A stretch of DNA of 64,000 nucleotides from an uncultured Caulobacteraceae bacterium (GTDB lineage: Bacteria; Pseudomonadota; Alphaproteobacteria; Caulobacterales; Caulobacteraceae), in contig CAIQJF010000043.1 in NCBI GenBank assembly GCA_903872075.1, positions 1 to 64,000 on the forward strand, read 5' to 3'. Below are positions 1 through 11,835 of this stretch, piece after piece. Under the pieces are notes generated by a model. It worked only from the letters and a program-made list of their open reading frames with translations. It was not told the origin of the DNA and did not search any database. Within the stretch, counting starts at the first letter, position 1; each line of letters begins with the position of its first letter. A program made the position numbers and the translations under genes.

Positions 1-1
1 G

Positions 2-61
2 ACCCGAGATCTACGCCCGGAAACCCTCAACACCGGCCGCATCGAGACCATCGGCGGCTGA
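2..61 (+). CDS. possible 3' end of an upstream gene (partial)
   Basis: Nineteen sense codons are open from the left edge to a TGA at 59-61, ending in residues GRIETIGG. The codons are GC-rich at third positions like the neighbouring genes. No family can be recognised from so short a tail, and the other two forward frames are also open at first, so this may not be a gene. The following 120 bases, up to the convergent peptidase gene, show no clear terminator. Confidence 0.25.
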   Translation, partial: TRDLRPETLNTGRIETIGG

Positions 62-181
62 AAACAGGGCTAAATCACCCTCAACCGATCATCACACGCA
101 AATAAGCACCCGATGCTCCGGGATTTTCCTCAGCCTGCTAGCGGCGGCCCGGTCACAAGCGCGGCGAACGAAACAGGCGTC

Positions 182-2116
182 TCACGCGGCGGGCAGGTTC
201 TCGATTTCGATCTTCGGCAGCTCGTCAGCGGGTGTGAAGCCGAACACCCGACCATAGAAATACAGCTCCGCCTCCTTGGAGGCGATGAGCGTCTCCGCTT
301 TGCGGAACCCATGGCTCTCGCCGGCGAATTCAAGATAGGCGACCGGCAGACCCCGCGCGCGCAGGGCGTCAAGAATCATGTGCGCCTGGTTCGGCGGCAC
401 GATCGGATCGTCAGCGCCCTGGAAGATGATCAGCGGGGCTGAAAAGCCGTCGAGTTGGCTGAGCGGCGACCGCTCGTCATAGACCGCCCGGGCCTCCGGA
501 TACGGTCCGACGAGATTGTCGAGATAGCGGCTCTCGAACTTGTGGGTGTCGCGGGCCAGCGCCCCCAGATCAGCGACGCCATAGAAGCTGGCTCCAGCCT
601 TGAACACCTCACTGCCGGCCAACGCAGCCAGAACGGTGAACCCCCCGGCGCTGCCGCCATGAATAGCGACGCGCGCCGGATCGACGAGCCCGGCGCCGGT
701 CAGATAGCGGACCGCCGAGACGACATCCTCCACGTCGACCACGCCCCACCGGCCATTCAAGCGCTGGCGGTAGGCGCGTCCGTAGCCAGAGGAGCCTCCA
801 TAGTCGACATCGACGATCGCGAAGCCCCGGCTGGTCCAGAACTGATTGGCGAGGCTGAATGCTGGCGAAGCCTGCCCGGTCGGACCGCCGTGGACCTGCA
901 CGATGAGCGGAGGTTTCTCGCCCGTTGGCGCAACAAATCCAGTGTTGGTCGGGGTGTAGAAGAGCGCGTGGACCGGCCGGCCGCCTGCTCCGGGGAACGT
1001 GATGGCGCTGGCGCGTGAAACCTGGTCCTTCGGCAGGGCCTCAGACGAAGGACGGCGCACCAATGTCGTCTCGTCGCTTTCCAGATCGATCTTGATGACT
1101 GCGCCACCAACGTCCGCGGAACCGGCCAGCAGCGTGATGGTCCGACCCGCCACAACTTTAAGGGCGCTCAGCGTGGTGAATGGCGTGGCGATTTCCCGCA
1201 CGCCGCCGGACCTCGGTTCGATCACGATCAGGTGGCGGCCTGACGAATCCGAACAGATTGCAACCAAGCCGCCGTCGGCCAACAGGGCGTAGTTGGACTG
1301 CCCCAGTCCCCAGAGCGGCCCGGCGAACTCCGCACCGCGTGGTGCGATTGCCGTGTTCGTCTCGTCGCGCCGCACGTACAGGTTCCAGAAGCCGGACCGG
1401 TCGGAAATGAAGAAGAGCGAACCGTTGGCGCCCCACTGCGGCTCCATGACCGACTCGCCAGCCCCGCCCGCAACCTGGCGGACCGACTTCAGACCGTCGC
1501 TCGTCAAATCCGCGACATAGAGCGCGGTGTCGTCCCAGGGCATATTCGGATGGTTCCAAGCCATCCAGGCCAGCTGCTTTCCATCGAGGCTGACGCGCGG
1601 ATAGGCGACGAAATCGCTCTCCCCGAACAGAACCTGTCCGCCGTCGCCAGGCTGGCCGGTCAAATGGACGATGGCGTTCTTCACGTCCGCCGGGTCCGTG
1701 TGGTCCTCGCGCACCGCGATCAGCCCGCCCCCAGGCGCGGCGACCAGATCGGCATAGCGATATCCGGACGGCGTCACGGGCTGAGGGTCGCCGTCCGCGA
1801 CCTGGGCGTGCAGCCGCTGATCGGCGAAGTTGGCGAACAGCACGCGTCCATCGATCACGGCGTAAGCCGCGCCGCCGTACTCGTGCACGCGCGTTCGGAC
1901 ATTGAACCCCGCGGGGGTCAGAACGCGATGAGCCGTCTCATCGCCGGTGACGATAGCGAGCCGCCCGCCTTCGTCCGGCCTGTTCTCCAGCCAGTAAATC
2001 CGTCCATCCGCGACCTTGAGATCGGAAACGCCGACGGCCCCCTGGGCCAGTTTCATCGCCGAAATCGATGACGCCCAGGATCCGTAAGGCGCCTCGATGG
2101 GTCCGGTCACGTCCAT
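182..2116 (-). CDS. S9 family serine peptidase (prolyl oligopeptidase-like)
   Basis: This protein of about 644 residues has the two-part layout of S9 peptidases (acylaminoacyl peptidase/DPP type). An N-terminal beta-propeller region of about 380 residues is followed by an alpha/beta-hydrolase domain. The nucleophile is the serine of GGSAGG, the catalytic aspartate lies in QGADDPIVP and the histidine in GESHGF, so the triad is complete. The family cleaves short peptides or acyl-amino acids. I chose the ATG at 2116 because GAGG precedes it at normal spacing; an upstream in-frame GTG at 2152 would add 12 residues. No signal peptide is visible, so it is probably cytoplasmic. It lies downstream of, and probably with, the HAD and DUF1272 genes. 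Confidence 0.88.
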   Translation of the reverse strand: MDVTGPIEAPYGSWASSISAMKLAQGAVGVSDLKVADGRIYWLENRPDEGGRLAIVTGDETAHRVLTPAGFNVRTRVHEYGGAAYAVIDGRVLFANFADQRLHAQVADGDPQPVTPSGYRYADLVAAPGGGLIAVREDHTDPADVKNAIVHLTGQPGDGGQVLFGESDFVAYPRVSLDGKQLAWMAWNHPNMPWDDTALYVADLTSDGLKSVRQVAGGAGESVMEPQWGANGSLFFISDRSGFWNLYVRRDETNTAIAPRGAEFAGPLWGLGQSNYALLADGGLVAICSDSSGRHLIVIEPRSGGVREIATPFTTLSALKVVAGRTITLLAGSADVGGAVIKIDLESDETTLVRRPSSEALPKDQVSRASAITFPGAGGRPVHALFYTPTNTGFVAPTGEKPPLIVQVHGGPTGQASPAFSLANQFWTSRGFAIVDVDYGGSSGYGRAYRQRLNGRWGVVDVEDVVSAVRYLTGAGLVDPARVAIHGGSAGGFTVLAALAGSEVFKAGASFYGVADLGALARDTHKFESRYLDNLVGPYPEARAVYDERSPLSQLDGFSAPLIIFQGADDPIVPPNQAHMILDALRARGLPVAYLEFAGESHGFRKAETLIASKEAELYFYGRVFGFTPADELPKIEIENLPAA

Positions 2117-2203
2117 TATATGCCTCGACAAGAAAGCTGGGACACCGACCAAGCCCAGCCGCCGCCGGCGGTCAAGCCGCTGTGTCGTCAGGCCGCGCGG
2201 CGG

Positions 2204-2899
2204 TCAGTCGGCACAACGTTGCAACCATGCGGGAACGTCGGAGATTGACGTCAGTTCGGCGAAACGCGGGCGCCCCAACGGGGCCTCGGCCATCTCATGG
2301 GCCCAGGTCAGGGCGTAAGGAATGTGTGCGGCGTAGGCCCCGGCCTCCAACGCGGGCAGGACATCCGATTTGAGGGAATTACCGATCATGGCCGCCTGTT
2401 CGGCCCCGGTCCCGTGCCGGGAAAAAATGGTGCGATAGGTGTCGGCCGACTTTTCGCTGACAATCTCCACCGCGGCGAACAGGTCGCCCAGGCCCGAAGC
2501 CGCGACCTTACGCTCCTGGTCCAGAAGATCGCCCTTCGTGATGACCACCAGCCGATATCGCTCCGACAGCAACGTCAGAGTGGCCTCGACCCCGGGCAAA
2601 GGCTCGATCGGATGGCTGAGCATCTCTCGCCCCGCGGCCAGGACCTCCCGGATGACACCCACGGCCTGATCGCCCGCGAACTCCATCGCCGTCTCGATCA
2701 TCGACAGGGTGAAACCCTTGATGCCGTAGCCGTAGAGCCGGAGGTTCCGCGCCTCGGTCGCTGCCAGCCGCGCCTCGAGATCGCCTCTGTCGGCATAGGG
2801 CGAGAGAAGCGCCGCGAAGCGATCCTGGGTCAGGCGAAAGATCGTCTCATTGTGCCAGAGCGTATCGTCGGCATCGACACCGACCGTCGTCAGGCGCAC
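2204..2899 (-). CDS. HAD family hydrolase
   Basis: A haloacid dehalogenase-superfamily phosphatase of about 231 residues. Motif I is DADDTLWHNE near the N-terminus, where the first Asp is the nucleophile and the second the acid/base. Motif II (VITKGD) and a late IGNSLKSD motif IV with metal-binding acidic residues are also present. The GTG start at 2899 is inferred because family members begin almost directly with the DxDDT motif. The longer open frame upstream only overlaps the DUF1272 gene. The start overlaps the DUF1272 stop by 10 bases (GTGCGCCTGA), which suggests translational coupling. The substrate cannot be read from sequence. Confidence 0.85.
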   Translation of the reverse strand: MRLTTVGVDADDTLWHNETIFRLTQDRFAALLSPYADRGDLEARLAATEARNLRLYGYGIKGFTLSMIETAMEFAGDQAVGVIREVLAAGREMLSHPIEPLPGVEATLTLLSERYRLVVITKGDLLDQERKVAASGLGDLFAAVEIVSEKSADTYRTIFSRHGTGAEQAAMIGNSLKSDVLPALEAGAYAAHIPYALTWAHEMAEAPLGRPRFAELTSISDVPAWLQRCAD

Positions 2900-3132
2900 G
2901 GGGTGTGCCCCTTGAGCACCCGCTCTGTGGCGGCTGGCCAGCGCGCCAGCGCCGCGGCTGGTCGGATTGGCCGGCGCACCAGTTCGCCCCAGCAATTCGG
3001 ACAGAGCCCCTCGAATCGTTGTCCGGCGCAGTCGGCGCAAAAGGTGCACTCGAACGTGCAGATGCGTGCGTCGACGCTGTCGGGCGCGAGATCGCGGTCA
3101 CAACACTCGCAGTTTGGACGAAGTTGGAGCAT
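2890..3132 (-). CDS. DUF1272 domain protein, small Cys-rich
   Basis: This 80-residue protein starts MLQLRPNCECCDRDL. It carries several CxxC pairs (CECC, CTFECTFCADC, CPNCWG) typical of DUF1272, a small family presumed to bind zinc. Its biochemical role is not established. The length fits the family. It is the first gene of a short leftward run and its stop overlaps the start of the HAD gene. It diverges from carA across about 120 bases. Confidence 0.85.
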   Translation of the reverse strand: MLQLRPNCECCDRDLAPDSVDARICTFECTFCADCAGQRFEGLCPNCWGELVRRPIRPAAALARWPAATERVLKGHTPCA

Positions 3133-3253
3133 GAAGAGCCTCCCCGGGACTTAAGATTTCGCGGCGGCCTGCGTTGACCCCCGCGGCCGTCGAGACTACC
3201 ACCGCCGCCGCCCCACCCACAGCCCTCCCCGCGGCCCCCATTCGGAGACGCCG

Positions 3254-4450
3254 ATGTCGACTGACCTGCAACCCGGCGTGACCGGCGTCCTGGCCCTGGC
3301 CGACGGCACAGTGTTCCAGGGCTTGGGCTGTGGACATGTGGGCGAAGCCGTTGGCGAAGTGTGCTTCAACACAGCCATGACCGGCTATCAGGAAATCCTG
3401 ACCGATCCCTCCTACATGGCTCAGATCATCACCTTCACCTTCCCCCACATTGGCAATGTCGGGACGAATGTCGAAGATGTGGAGCAGATCGCCGGAACCG
3501 TCGAAGCGGCCAGAGGCGCCGTGTTCCGGGACGTCCCCACCGCGCCCGCCAACTGGCGCTCCGACGCTGACCTGAACGGCTGGCTTCAGCGCCGCGGCGT
3601 GGTCGGCCTGTCCGGTATCGACACCCGGGCCCTCACGCGTCGCATCCGCGAGACGGGCATGCCACACGCCGTTATCGCCCACGCCCCGGACGGTCTTTTT
3701 GACCTGGCGGCGCTGACCGCCAGAGCGGCGGCCTGGTCAGGCCTCAACGGACTCGACCTCGCCCTGCCCGCCTCATGCACCCAGGCATTCGACTGGACCG
3801 AAGGTCTCTGGTCCTGGCCGGATGGCTATCTCTCGGCCGGCGCGGCCGAGTACCATGTGGTGGTTATCGACTACGGCGTTAAGCGCAACATTCTGCGGGC
3901 GCTGGTGTCAGCGGGCGCTCGTGTGACGGTGGTGCCGGCAAAGACGACCGCCGCGGAGATTCTGGCGCGCGAACCGGACGGCGTGGTGCTGTCGAACGGC
4001 CCAGGCGATCCCGCTGCCACCGCCGTCTATGCCGCGCCGCAAATCCGCGCGCTGGTGGACAGCGGCGTGCCTGTGATGGGAATCTGCCTCGGCCATCAGA
4101 TGCTGGCCCTGGCCATGGGGGCGAAAACCATAAAGATGGATCAGGGCCACCACGGCGCCAACCATCCCGTGAAGGACCTGGCCACCGGCAAGGTTGAGAT
4201 CGTGTCGATGAACCACGGCTTCACGGTCGACCGGGCCGGAATGCCGGACACGCTCGAGGAAACGCATGTGTCGCTTTTCGACGGGAGCAACGCCGGCCTC
4301 GCGCTTAAGGGTCGGCCCGTATTCTCTGTTCAGCATCACCCGGAGGCCTCGCCTGGCCCGACGGACTCCCTGCCGCTCTTCGACAGGTTCGTAGGCCTGA
4401 TGGCGAAAGAACGCGGCCGGCCGCGCTCACTGCCGGTTTCCGCGATCTGA
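3254..4450 (+). CDS. carA: carbamoyl-phosphate synthase small subunit
   Basis: CarA supplies ammonia by hydrolysing glutamine for carbamoyl phosphate synthesis in the pyrimidine and arginine pathways. The 398-residue protein has the N-terminal small-chain domain (residues 10-140) and a C-terminal class I glutamine amidotransferase domain. The nucleophile is Cys278 in MGICLGHQ. The catalytic His362 and Glu364 are in [11 protein letters not shown]. Length is normal. Its partner carB lies 2.3 kb downstream on the same strand, separated by a hypothetical gene, a cold-shock gene and two fasciclin genes, so the two subunits are not in a tight operon here. Confidence 0.97.
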   Translation: MSTDLQPGVTGVLALADGTVFQGLGCGHVGEAVGEVCFNTAMTGYQEILTDPSYMAQIITFTFPHIGNVGTNVEDVEQIAGTVEAARGAVFRDVPTAPANWRSDADLNGWLQRRGVVGLSGIDTRALTRRIRETGMPHAVIAHAPDGLFDLAALTARAAAWSGLNGLDLALPASCTQAFDWTEGLWSWPDGYLSAGAAEYHVVVIDYGVKRNILRALVSAGARVTVVPAKTTAAEILAREPDGVVLSNGPGDPAATAVYAAPQIRALVDSGVPVMGICLGHQMLALAMGAKTIKMDQGHHGANHPVKDLATGKVEIVSMNHGFTVDRAGMPDTLEETHVSLFDGSNAGLALKGRPVFSVQHHPEASPGPTDSLPLFDRFVGLMAKERGRPRSLPVSAI

Positions 4451-4467
4451 CGTCAGCCTCCGAAGCC

Positions 4468-4728
4468 TCAGGCCTCGACGGCGGCTTTCGCCTTTGAGGC
4501 GCGAGGCGCACGCGGCGCGGCCGGCTTCTTGTTGGCGCTACGCTTTTCAGCGGCCGCCTCAAGTTTCACGGCTTTGCGCGCCGCAACCGCGGCTTCCAGG
4601 GCCGGCAGGAGCTCGGCGGCGTCGGCCTGCTGCTTGACGCTGCCCGAGGTCTCCAGCCGACGCGCGTTGTCCAAAAGATTTTTGAGCGCGCTATCGTCCA
4701 ACAGCGGGATTTTATCGAGAAGACTCAT
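4468..4728 (-). CDS. conserved small hypothetical protein, Lys/Ala-rich C-terminus
   Basis: An 86-residue soluble protein. Residues 1-50 look helical (MSLLDKIPLLDDSALKNLLD...) and the tail is rich in Lys, Ala, Pro and Arg, possibly disordered or nucleic-acid binding. I do not recognise a named family. It converges on carA with only 17 bases between the stops, and shares a 265-base divergent intergenic region with the cold-shock gene. Steady GC-rich third positions and the clean start support it as a real gene. Confidence 0.6.
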   Translation of the reverse strand: MSLLDKIPLLDDSALKNLLDNARRLETSGSVKQQADAAELLPALEAAVAARKAVKLEAAAEKRSANKKPAAPRAPRASKAKAAVEA

Positions 4729-4949
4729 GATCGGCGCACTCCGGCGTTCGGGAAATCACGCCAGTATATCGCGCTCAACAGCGTCATAAAAAGGGCTTTA
4801 TGACGTTTTGATATTCGCCTTGCCCTGGCGAGATATTCGCGATAGATATGCGATATCGAATTCGCTTGGGTTCGGCCGCTCTTCCGCGCTCTGTAAAGGC
4901 GCCTCCGGACCCGCCTACCGATCCTCACCGAACAAGATAGACCAAACGG

Positions 4950-4983
4950 ATCCCGCCTCCTGCGGGATTCTAAATTCTAAGGA
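4950..4983 (+). promoter_or_regulatory. hairpin in cold-shock gene leader, loop complementary to its SD
   Basis: ATCCCGC and GCGGGAT (4950-4956, 4962-4968) form a perfect 7-bp stem around a CTCCT loop. The loop can pair with the Shine-Dalgarno-like AGGA at 4980-4983, 10 bases before the ATG. This is seen in the sequence; a role in temperature-dependent translation is inference. Confidence 0.45.
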
Positions 4984-4993
4984 CTAAATCTAA

Positions 4994-5200
4994 ATGGCTA
5001 CCGGTACTGTTAAATGGTTCAACGGCCAAAAAGGCTTCGGCTTCATCCAACCGGATGCGGGCGGCGCCGACGTGTTCGTGCACATCTCCGCGGTTGAACG
5101 CGCGGGCCTCGGCTCGCTGCGCGAAGGCCAGAAGATCACGTACGAACTGGAACGCGACGCGAAGAACGGCAAGATGTCCGCTGGCCAACTCCAGGCCTAG
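4994..5200 (+). CDS. cold-shock protein (CspA family)
   Basis: A 68-residue single cold-shock domain with both RNA-binding motifs: KGFGFI (RNP1) and VFVHIS (RNP2). The start [10 protein letters not shown] is typical of the family. These proteins bind single-stranded RNA or DNA and melt secondary structure. A long AT-richer leader precedes it, and a strong rho-independent terminator follows 45 bases after the stop, so it is a monocistronic unit. Which of several paralogues it corresponds to cannot be told from the sequence. Confidence 0.97.
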   Translation: MATGTVKWFNGQKGFGFIQPDAGGADVFVHISAVERAGLGSLREGQKITYELERDAKNGKMSAGQLQA

Positions 5201-5244
5201 AGCGGCCGGGTCCGCTCGCGGGCCCCTGCCTTCTAAAGATGATC

Positions 5245-5279
5245 ATGGGCCGGCGCCTCGCGCCGGCCCATTTTTCTTT
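5245..5279 (+). terminator. rho-independent terminator of the cold-shock gene
   Basis: A 12-bp perfect GC-rich stem (left arm ATGGGCCGGCGC) with a 3-base CTC loop is followed directly by TTTTCTTT. It acts on the plus strand; no T-tract exists on the other strand. Confidence 0.93.
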
Positions 5280-5298
5280 GGCGAAGGCGCACGCCTCG

Positions 5299-5868
5299 TC
5301 AGGGTATGAGCACGGCATCGACCACATGGATAAGTCCGTTGGACTGAATCACGTTGGCGATGGTGATTGTTGCGGTCCCGCCCTTTGAGTCCGTCAGGAC
5401 AATCCTATCGTCATAGAGGATCGCGAAAAGCGCTTCCCCCTCGACAGTGGTCAGGGTCGCGGCGCCTCCGCCGGCCTTGATCGCCGAACGAATGCGAGCG
5501 GCGGTCACTTTGCCCGGCACCACGTGGTAGGTGAGCATCTTTACCAGAGCGGCCCTGTTCTCTGTCCTCACCAGGGCCTCGACAGTCCCCGGCGGGAGTT
5601 TCTCGAACGCCTCATTGGTGGGCGCGAACACGGTAAACGGCCCTGGTCCTTGCAAGGTTTCGAGCAGACCAGCGGCCTTCAGCGCCTCGGCCAGCGTGGT
5701 GTGGTCGCTTGAGCTCTGGGCGTTCTGAACGATCGACCGGTAGGGAAAGGTCGGCGGGCCGCCGACCATGGTACCGGGAAGCTGTGGCTCATCAGCATGC
5801 GATATGCGGGCACTGAGCAGCGCCATCCCCAGGATGACGGCTAGCCGGGCAGTTTTTACGAACGACAT
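5299..5868 (-). CDS. secreted fasciclin (FAS1) domain protein
   Basis: A 189-residue protein with an N-terminal signal peptide (cleavage probably after SHA, about residue 25) and one FAS1 domain. FAS1 landmarks are TVFAPTNEAFEKLP (H1), YHVVPG and the C-terminal NGLIHVVDAVLIP. FAS1 proteins are exported adhesion or surface-associated proteins; the bacterial ligand is unknown. It is a paralogue of the equally long gene just upstream on the same strand, with near-identical C-terminal halves. Both have the same promoter-like element at the same distance from the ATG. Confidence 0.92.
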   Translation of the reverse strand: MSFVKTARLAVILGMALLSARISHADEPQLPGTMVGGPPTFPYRSIVQNAQSSSDHTTLAEALKAAGLLETLQGPGPFTVFAPTNEAFEKLPPGTVEALVRTENRAALVKMLTYHVVPGKVTAARIRSAIKAGGGAATLTTVEGEALFAILYDDRIVLTDSKGGTATITIANVIQSNGLIHVVDAVLIP

Positions 5869-5911
5869 GGGGTACTCTGAACGCGTGACCTACGACCTAG
5901 GCGACACTGAC

Positions 5912-5943
5912 GTTAGAAAACCTACCCGCCTTCAGGCTCAACC
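5912..5943 (-). promoter_or_regulatory. putative ECF-type promoter of fasciclin gene A
   Basis: On the minus strand GGTTGAGCC is followed after exactly 18 bases by CTAAC, 44 bases upstream of the ATG at 5868. The same layout precedes the paralogous gene, while the bases between are largely different. The sigma factor is not known. Confidence 0.45.
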
Positions 5944-6015
5944 TCGTAAAATCCCAGGGGTCCGCGGCTTCCACCGAACGCGGCGCACCGCGCCGCGATG
6001 GAAGCCGCCGGCCCT

Positions 6016-6585
6016 TCAGGGGACCAGCACGGCGTCGACGACGTGGATGAGGCCGTTGGACTGGATCACATTGCCGATGGTGATCGTCGCCGTTCCGCCC
6101 TTAGAGTCCGTCAGAACGATCTTGTCGTCATAGAGGCTCGCGGTGAGTGTTTCACCCTGGACAGTCGTCAAGGTTGCAACGCCGCCACCGGCCTTGATGG
6201 CAGATCGGATGCGGGCGACGGTCTGCTTTCCAGGCACCACGTGATAGGTCAGGATCTTCACCAGAGCGGCTTTGTTCTCCGGCTTGCTCAGTGCTTCCAA
6301 GACGCCGACGGGCAGTTTGTCGAACGCCTCATTCGTCGGCGCGAAGACTGTGAGCGGACCCGCTCCCTGCAGGGTCTCGACAAGGCCCGCCGCCTTCACG
6401 GCCGCAACCAACGTGGTGTGGTCCTTCGAGTTCAAGGCATTCTGGACGATGGTCCGGTAGGGAAACATGGGCGCCCCACCAACCATCGGATTGGGAACCG
6501 GCGGGTCCTCGGCGTGGGCCAACGGCGCTCCTGCCAGAGCCACGGCGATGGCGACGGCCAATCGCGTTAAAAGTGCGAACGACAT
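6016..6585 (-). CDS. secreted fasciclin (FAS1) domain protein, paralogue
   Basis: A second 189-residue signal peptide plus FAS1 protein, with cleavage probably after AHA near residue 25. It carries the same FAS1 landmarks (TVFAPTNEAFDKLP, YHVVPG, NGLIHVVDAVLVP) as its neighbour. The pair clearly arose by tandem duplication. The two genes are about 150 bases apart and each has its own upstream element, so they are probably transcribed separately. It diverges from carB. Confidence 0.92.
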   Translation of the reverse strand: MSFALLTRLAVAIAVALAGAPLAHAEDPPVPNPMVGGAPMFPYRTIVQNALNSKDHTTLVAAVKAAGLVETLQGAGPLTVFAPTNEAFDKLPVGVLEALSKPENKAALVKILTYHVVPGKQTVARIRSAIKAGGGVATLTTVQGETLTASLYDDKIVLTDSKGGTATITIGNVIQSNGLIHVVDAVLVP

Positions 6586-6628
6586 TGGGGACTCCGGAAT
6601 CTACGCTTACAGGTCTGACGACGCTCCG

Positions 6629-6660
6629 GTTAACGCGCCTCCCGGACTTTTGGTTCAACC
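6629..6660 (-). promoter_or_regulatory. putative ECF-type promoter of fasciclin gene B
   Basis: On the minus strand GGTTGAACC, 18 bases, then TTAAC, 44 bases before the ATG at 6585. Spacing and distance are identical to the element before the other fasciclin gene. Confidence 0.45.
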
Positions 6661-6788
6661 CCGGCAAAGTCCGAGCCCGGCGCGGCTTGCGCCGAACGCC
6701 GCGCGCCTCTAAACGCGCCGCTTAGCCCATTCCCCAGACACGTGTCGGACGCGCAGACTTCGCGGCCGCCCGCGCGCGCGAGACCTAC

Positions 6789-10082
<3,294 letters not shown>

Positions 10083-10172
10083 GACGCGCCCAGCCAACCT
10101 TGACAGGGGCGGCGCTCTCCGCCGTCCTGGCCTCAGGGGCTGCCGCATGGGCTTGTTGGGAGGCGATGGGGC

Positions 10173-11819
10173 ATGAAGGCTTCTCTGCGGACGTCAGGCG
10201 CAGCGGCCCTGAGCGTTGTGCTCATGCTTGGCGTCTCCGCGTGCAGCGGCGGGGGATCGGGCGGTTCGACACCCGGAACGGGCGGCGGAGGGTCTCCCTC
10301 CACTCCCCCTCCCCCGCTGATCCAGGATCTGAAGAACCAGCCCCCGAGCGTCGGCGCTCTCGCAATTCTGTTGACCGATGGCAGCGTGATCATCCAGGCC
10401 GCCGCAACCTCGGGTACGGACTCCTCCGGGCGGACCGGCGCCGGGGTCTTCTATCGGCTGACCCCTGACGCCAATGGCGATTATGTCAACGGAACCTGGA
10501 GCCGTATCGCCTCACCGCCCGCCGGCTATTCGCCCTATGCCGGCGCCTCCGCCGTCCTCGCCGACGGGCGCGTTCTGCTGGTGGGCGGCGAGTACAATCA
10601 GAACAACTACGACATCCCCTTCGCGCCCTCGGCCCTGACCGACATGTCGGCCATCTACGACCCGAAAGCGGACAGCTGGACCATGATCCCCGCGCCGCCT
10701 GGTCTGCCCTATATTGGCGATGTCGCATCGGTCGTGCTGCCTGACGGCCGGTTCGTTTTCGGCACGAAGCTCGGCAAGCAGATGTGGGCGCTGGACCCCG
10801 GGAGCCTGACCTGGTCCCAACTGCCAGCTGCGGGTAAGGCCGACGATTTTGCCGAGGAGGGCATGACCCTGTTACCCAGCGGCGGCCTGCTGGTCGTCGA
10901 CATGGCCAACACGCCCCATGCCGAGCACTACGACCCCAGCCTTGGCCACTGGATTGCCGAGCCCGCCACGCCGGTGGGCCTGACCTCGCCCACCGACTTT
11001 CCCGCCGGCATCACCTATGGCCCCGCTCCGCAGCAAACGGTTGGCGGCGTGACCTATGGCCCGGGTCCGCCGGGAACCTACATGCCCCCCGGCGAAATCG
11101 GCCCGGCTATCCTGCGGCCCGACGGCTCGGTGTTCGCGACCGGTTCGGCGGCATCCGGCCAGACAGGACACACCGCGATCTATCGGCCAGGCGCCGCAAT
11201 CGGGGACCCCGGAACGTGGACCGCGGGGCCGGACTTGGCGTCGGGCGACAACGCCGGCGACACCAGCGCCGACCTGCTTCCGAGCGGACATGTGCTTGTC
11301 GCCGGTGTCTCGGGCGCGCTGTACGAGTTCGACGGAACGACCCTGACCAAGACGGTCTCGGGCCCCGGCGGAAGCAACCCGCCGCCAGCATTCCTGCTCC
11401 CCCTACCCTCCGGCGAGTCCCTGGTGTTGGTGGCGGGCGCTGTCGTGCGACTCTATTCCCCGACCGGCACGCCTCAGGCACAGTGGGCGCCAACCATCAC
11501 CAGCGCCCCTGCCGTCGTCAGTCGTGGCGGGACCTATGTCATCTCCGGAACCCAGTTCAACGGCCTGTCGCAGGCCGCCGCCTATGGCGATGAACTCAAC
11601 AGTTCGACAAATTTCCCACTGGTGCGGATCACCAACAAGGCCTCCGGCCACGTAGTCTATGCGCGAACCCACAACCACTCGACCATGGCCGTGGCGACCG
11701 GCGCCGCGACGGTGTCAACACAGTTCGATGCGCCGCAATCCGCGGAAACCGGCGCGAGCACTCTGGTCGTCGTGGCCAACGGCATCTCCTCGGCGCCCGC
11801 GAACCTCACTGTCAACTGA
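10173..11819 (+). CDS. kelch-repeat beta-propeller lipoprotein (galactose oxidase-like fold)
   Basis: A 548-residue lipoprotein with a lipobox ending at Cys24 (GVSAC) followed by a Gly/Ser/Pro linker. Kelch-type blades repeat as DGRVLLVGGEYN, DGRFVFGTK, SGGLLVVDMANT, DGSVFATGSA and SGHVLVAGVSG. The last 110 residues form an IPT/DUF1929-like beta-sandwich, as at the end of galactose/glyoxal oxidases. I do not see the oxidase copper-site Cys-Tyr residues clearly, so enzymatic activity should not be assumed. It begins 90 bases after carB with GGGAGG before the start, and converges on the dehalogenase gene. Confidence 0.8.
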   Translation: MKASLRTSGAAALSVVLMLGVSACSGGGSGGSTPGTGGGGSPSTPPPPLIQDLKNQPPSVGALAILLTDGSVIIQAAATSGTDSSGRTGAGVFYRLTPDANGDYVNGTWSRIASPPAGYSPYAGASAVLADGRVLLVGGEYNQNNYDIPFAPSALTDMSAIYDPKADSWTMIPAPPGLPYIGDVASVVLPDGRFVFGTKLGKQMWALDPGSLTWSQLPAAGKADDFAEEGMTLLPSGGLLVVDMANTPHAEHYDPSLGHWIAEPATPVGLTSPTDFPAGITYGPAPQQTVGGVTYGPGPPGTYMPPGEIGPAILRPDGSVFATGSAASGQTGHTAIYRPGAAIGDPGTWTAGPDLASGDNAGDTSADLLPSGHVLVAGVSGALYEFDGTTLTKTVSGPGGSNPPPAFLLPLPSGESLVLVAGAVVRLYSPTGTPQAQWAPTITSAPAVVSRGGTYVISGTQFNGLSQAAAYGDELNSSTNFPLVRITNKASGHVVYARTHNHSTMAVATGAATVSTQFDAPQSAETGASTLVVVANGISSAPANLTVN

Positions 11820-11835
11820 AGCGCCAGCCCCGGCG

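Noticed and set aside
1216-1245. GGTTCGATCA-like stretches suggesting a tRNA T-arm
   Set aside because: They lie inside coding sequence and no acceptor, D or anticodon arms can be formed; no tRNA was found elsewhere either.
6629-6660. EcfG/SigT general-stress promoter (GGAAC-N17-CGTT) before fasciclin gene B
   Set aside because: TGAAC-N17-CGTT fits with one mismatch, but the paralogue lacks CGTT at that spacing; the shared GGTTGARCC-N18-YTAAC element explains both genes better.
10173-11819. Calling the kelch lipoprotein a galactose oxidase
   Set aside because: The fold matches, but I could not identify the Cys-Tyr cofactor pair and copper ligands, so an enzyme name would go beyond the evidence.
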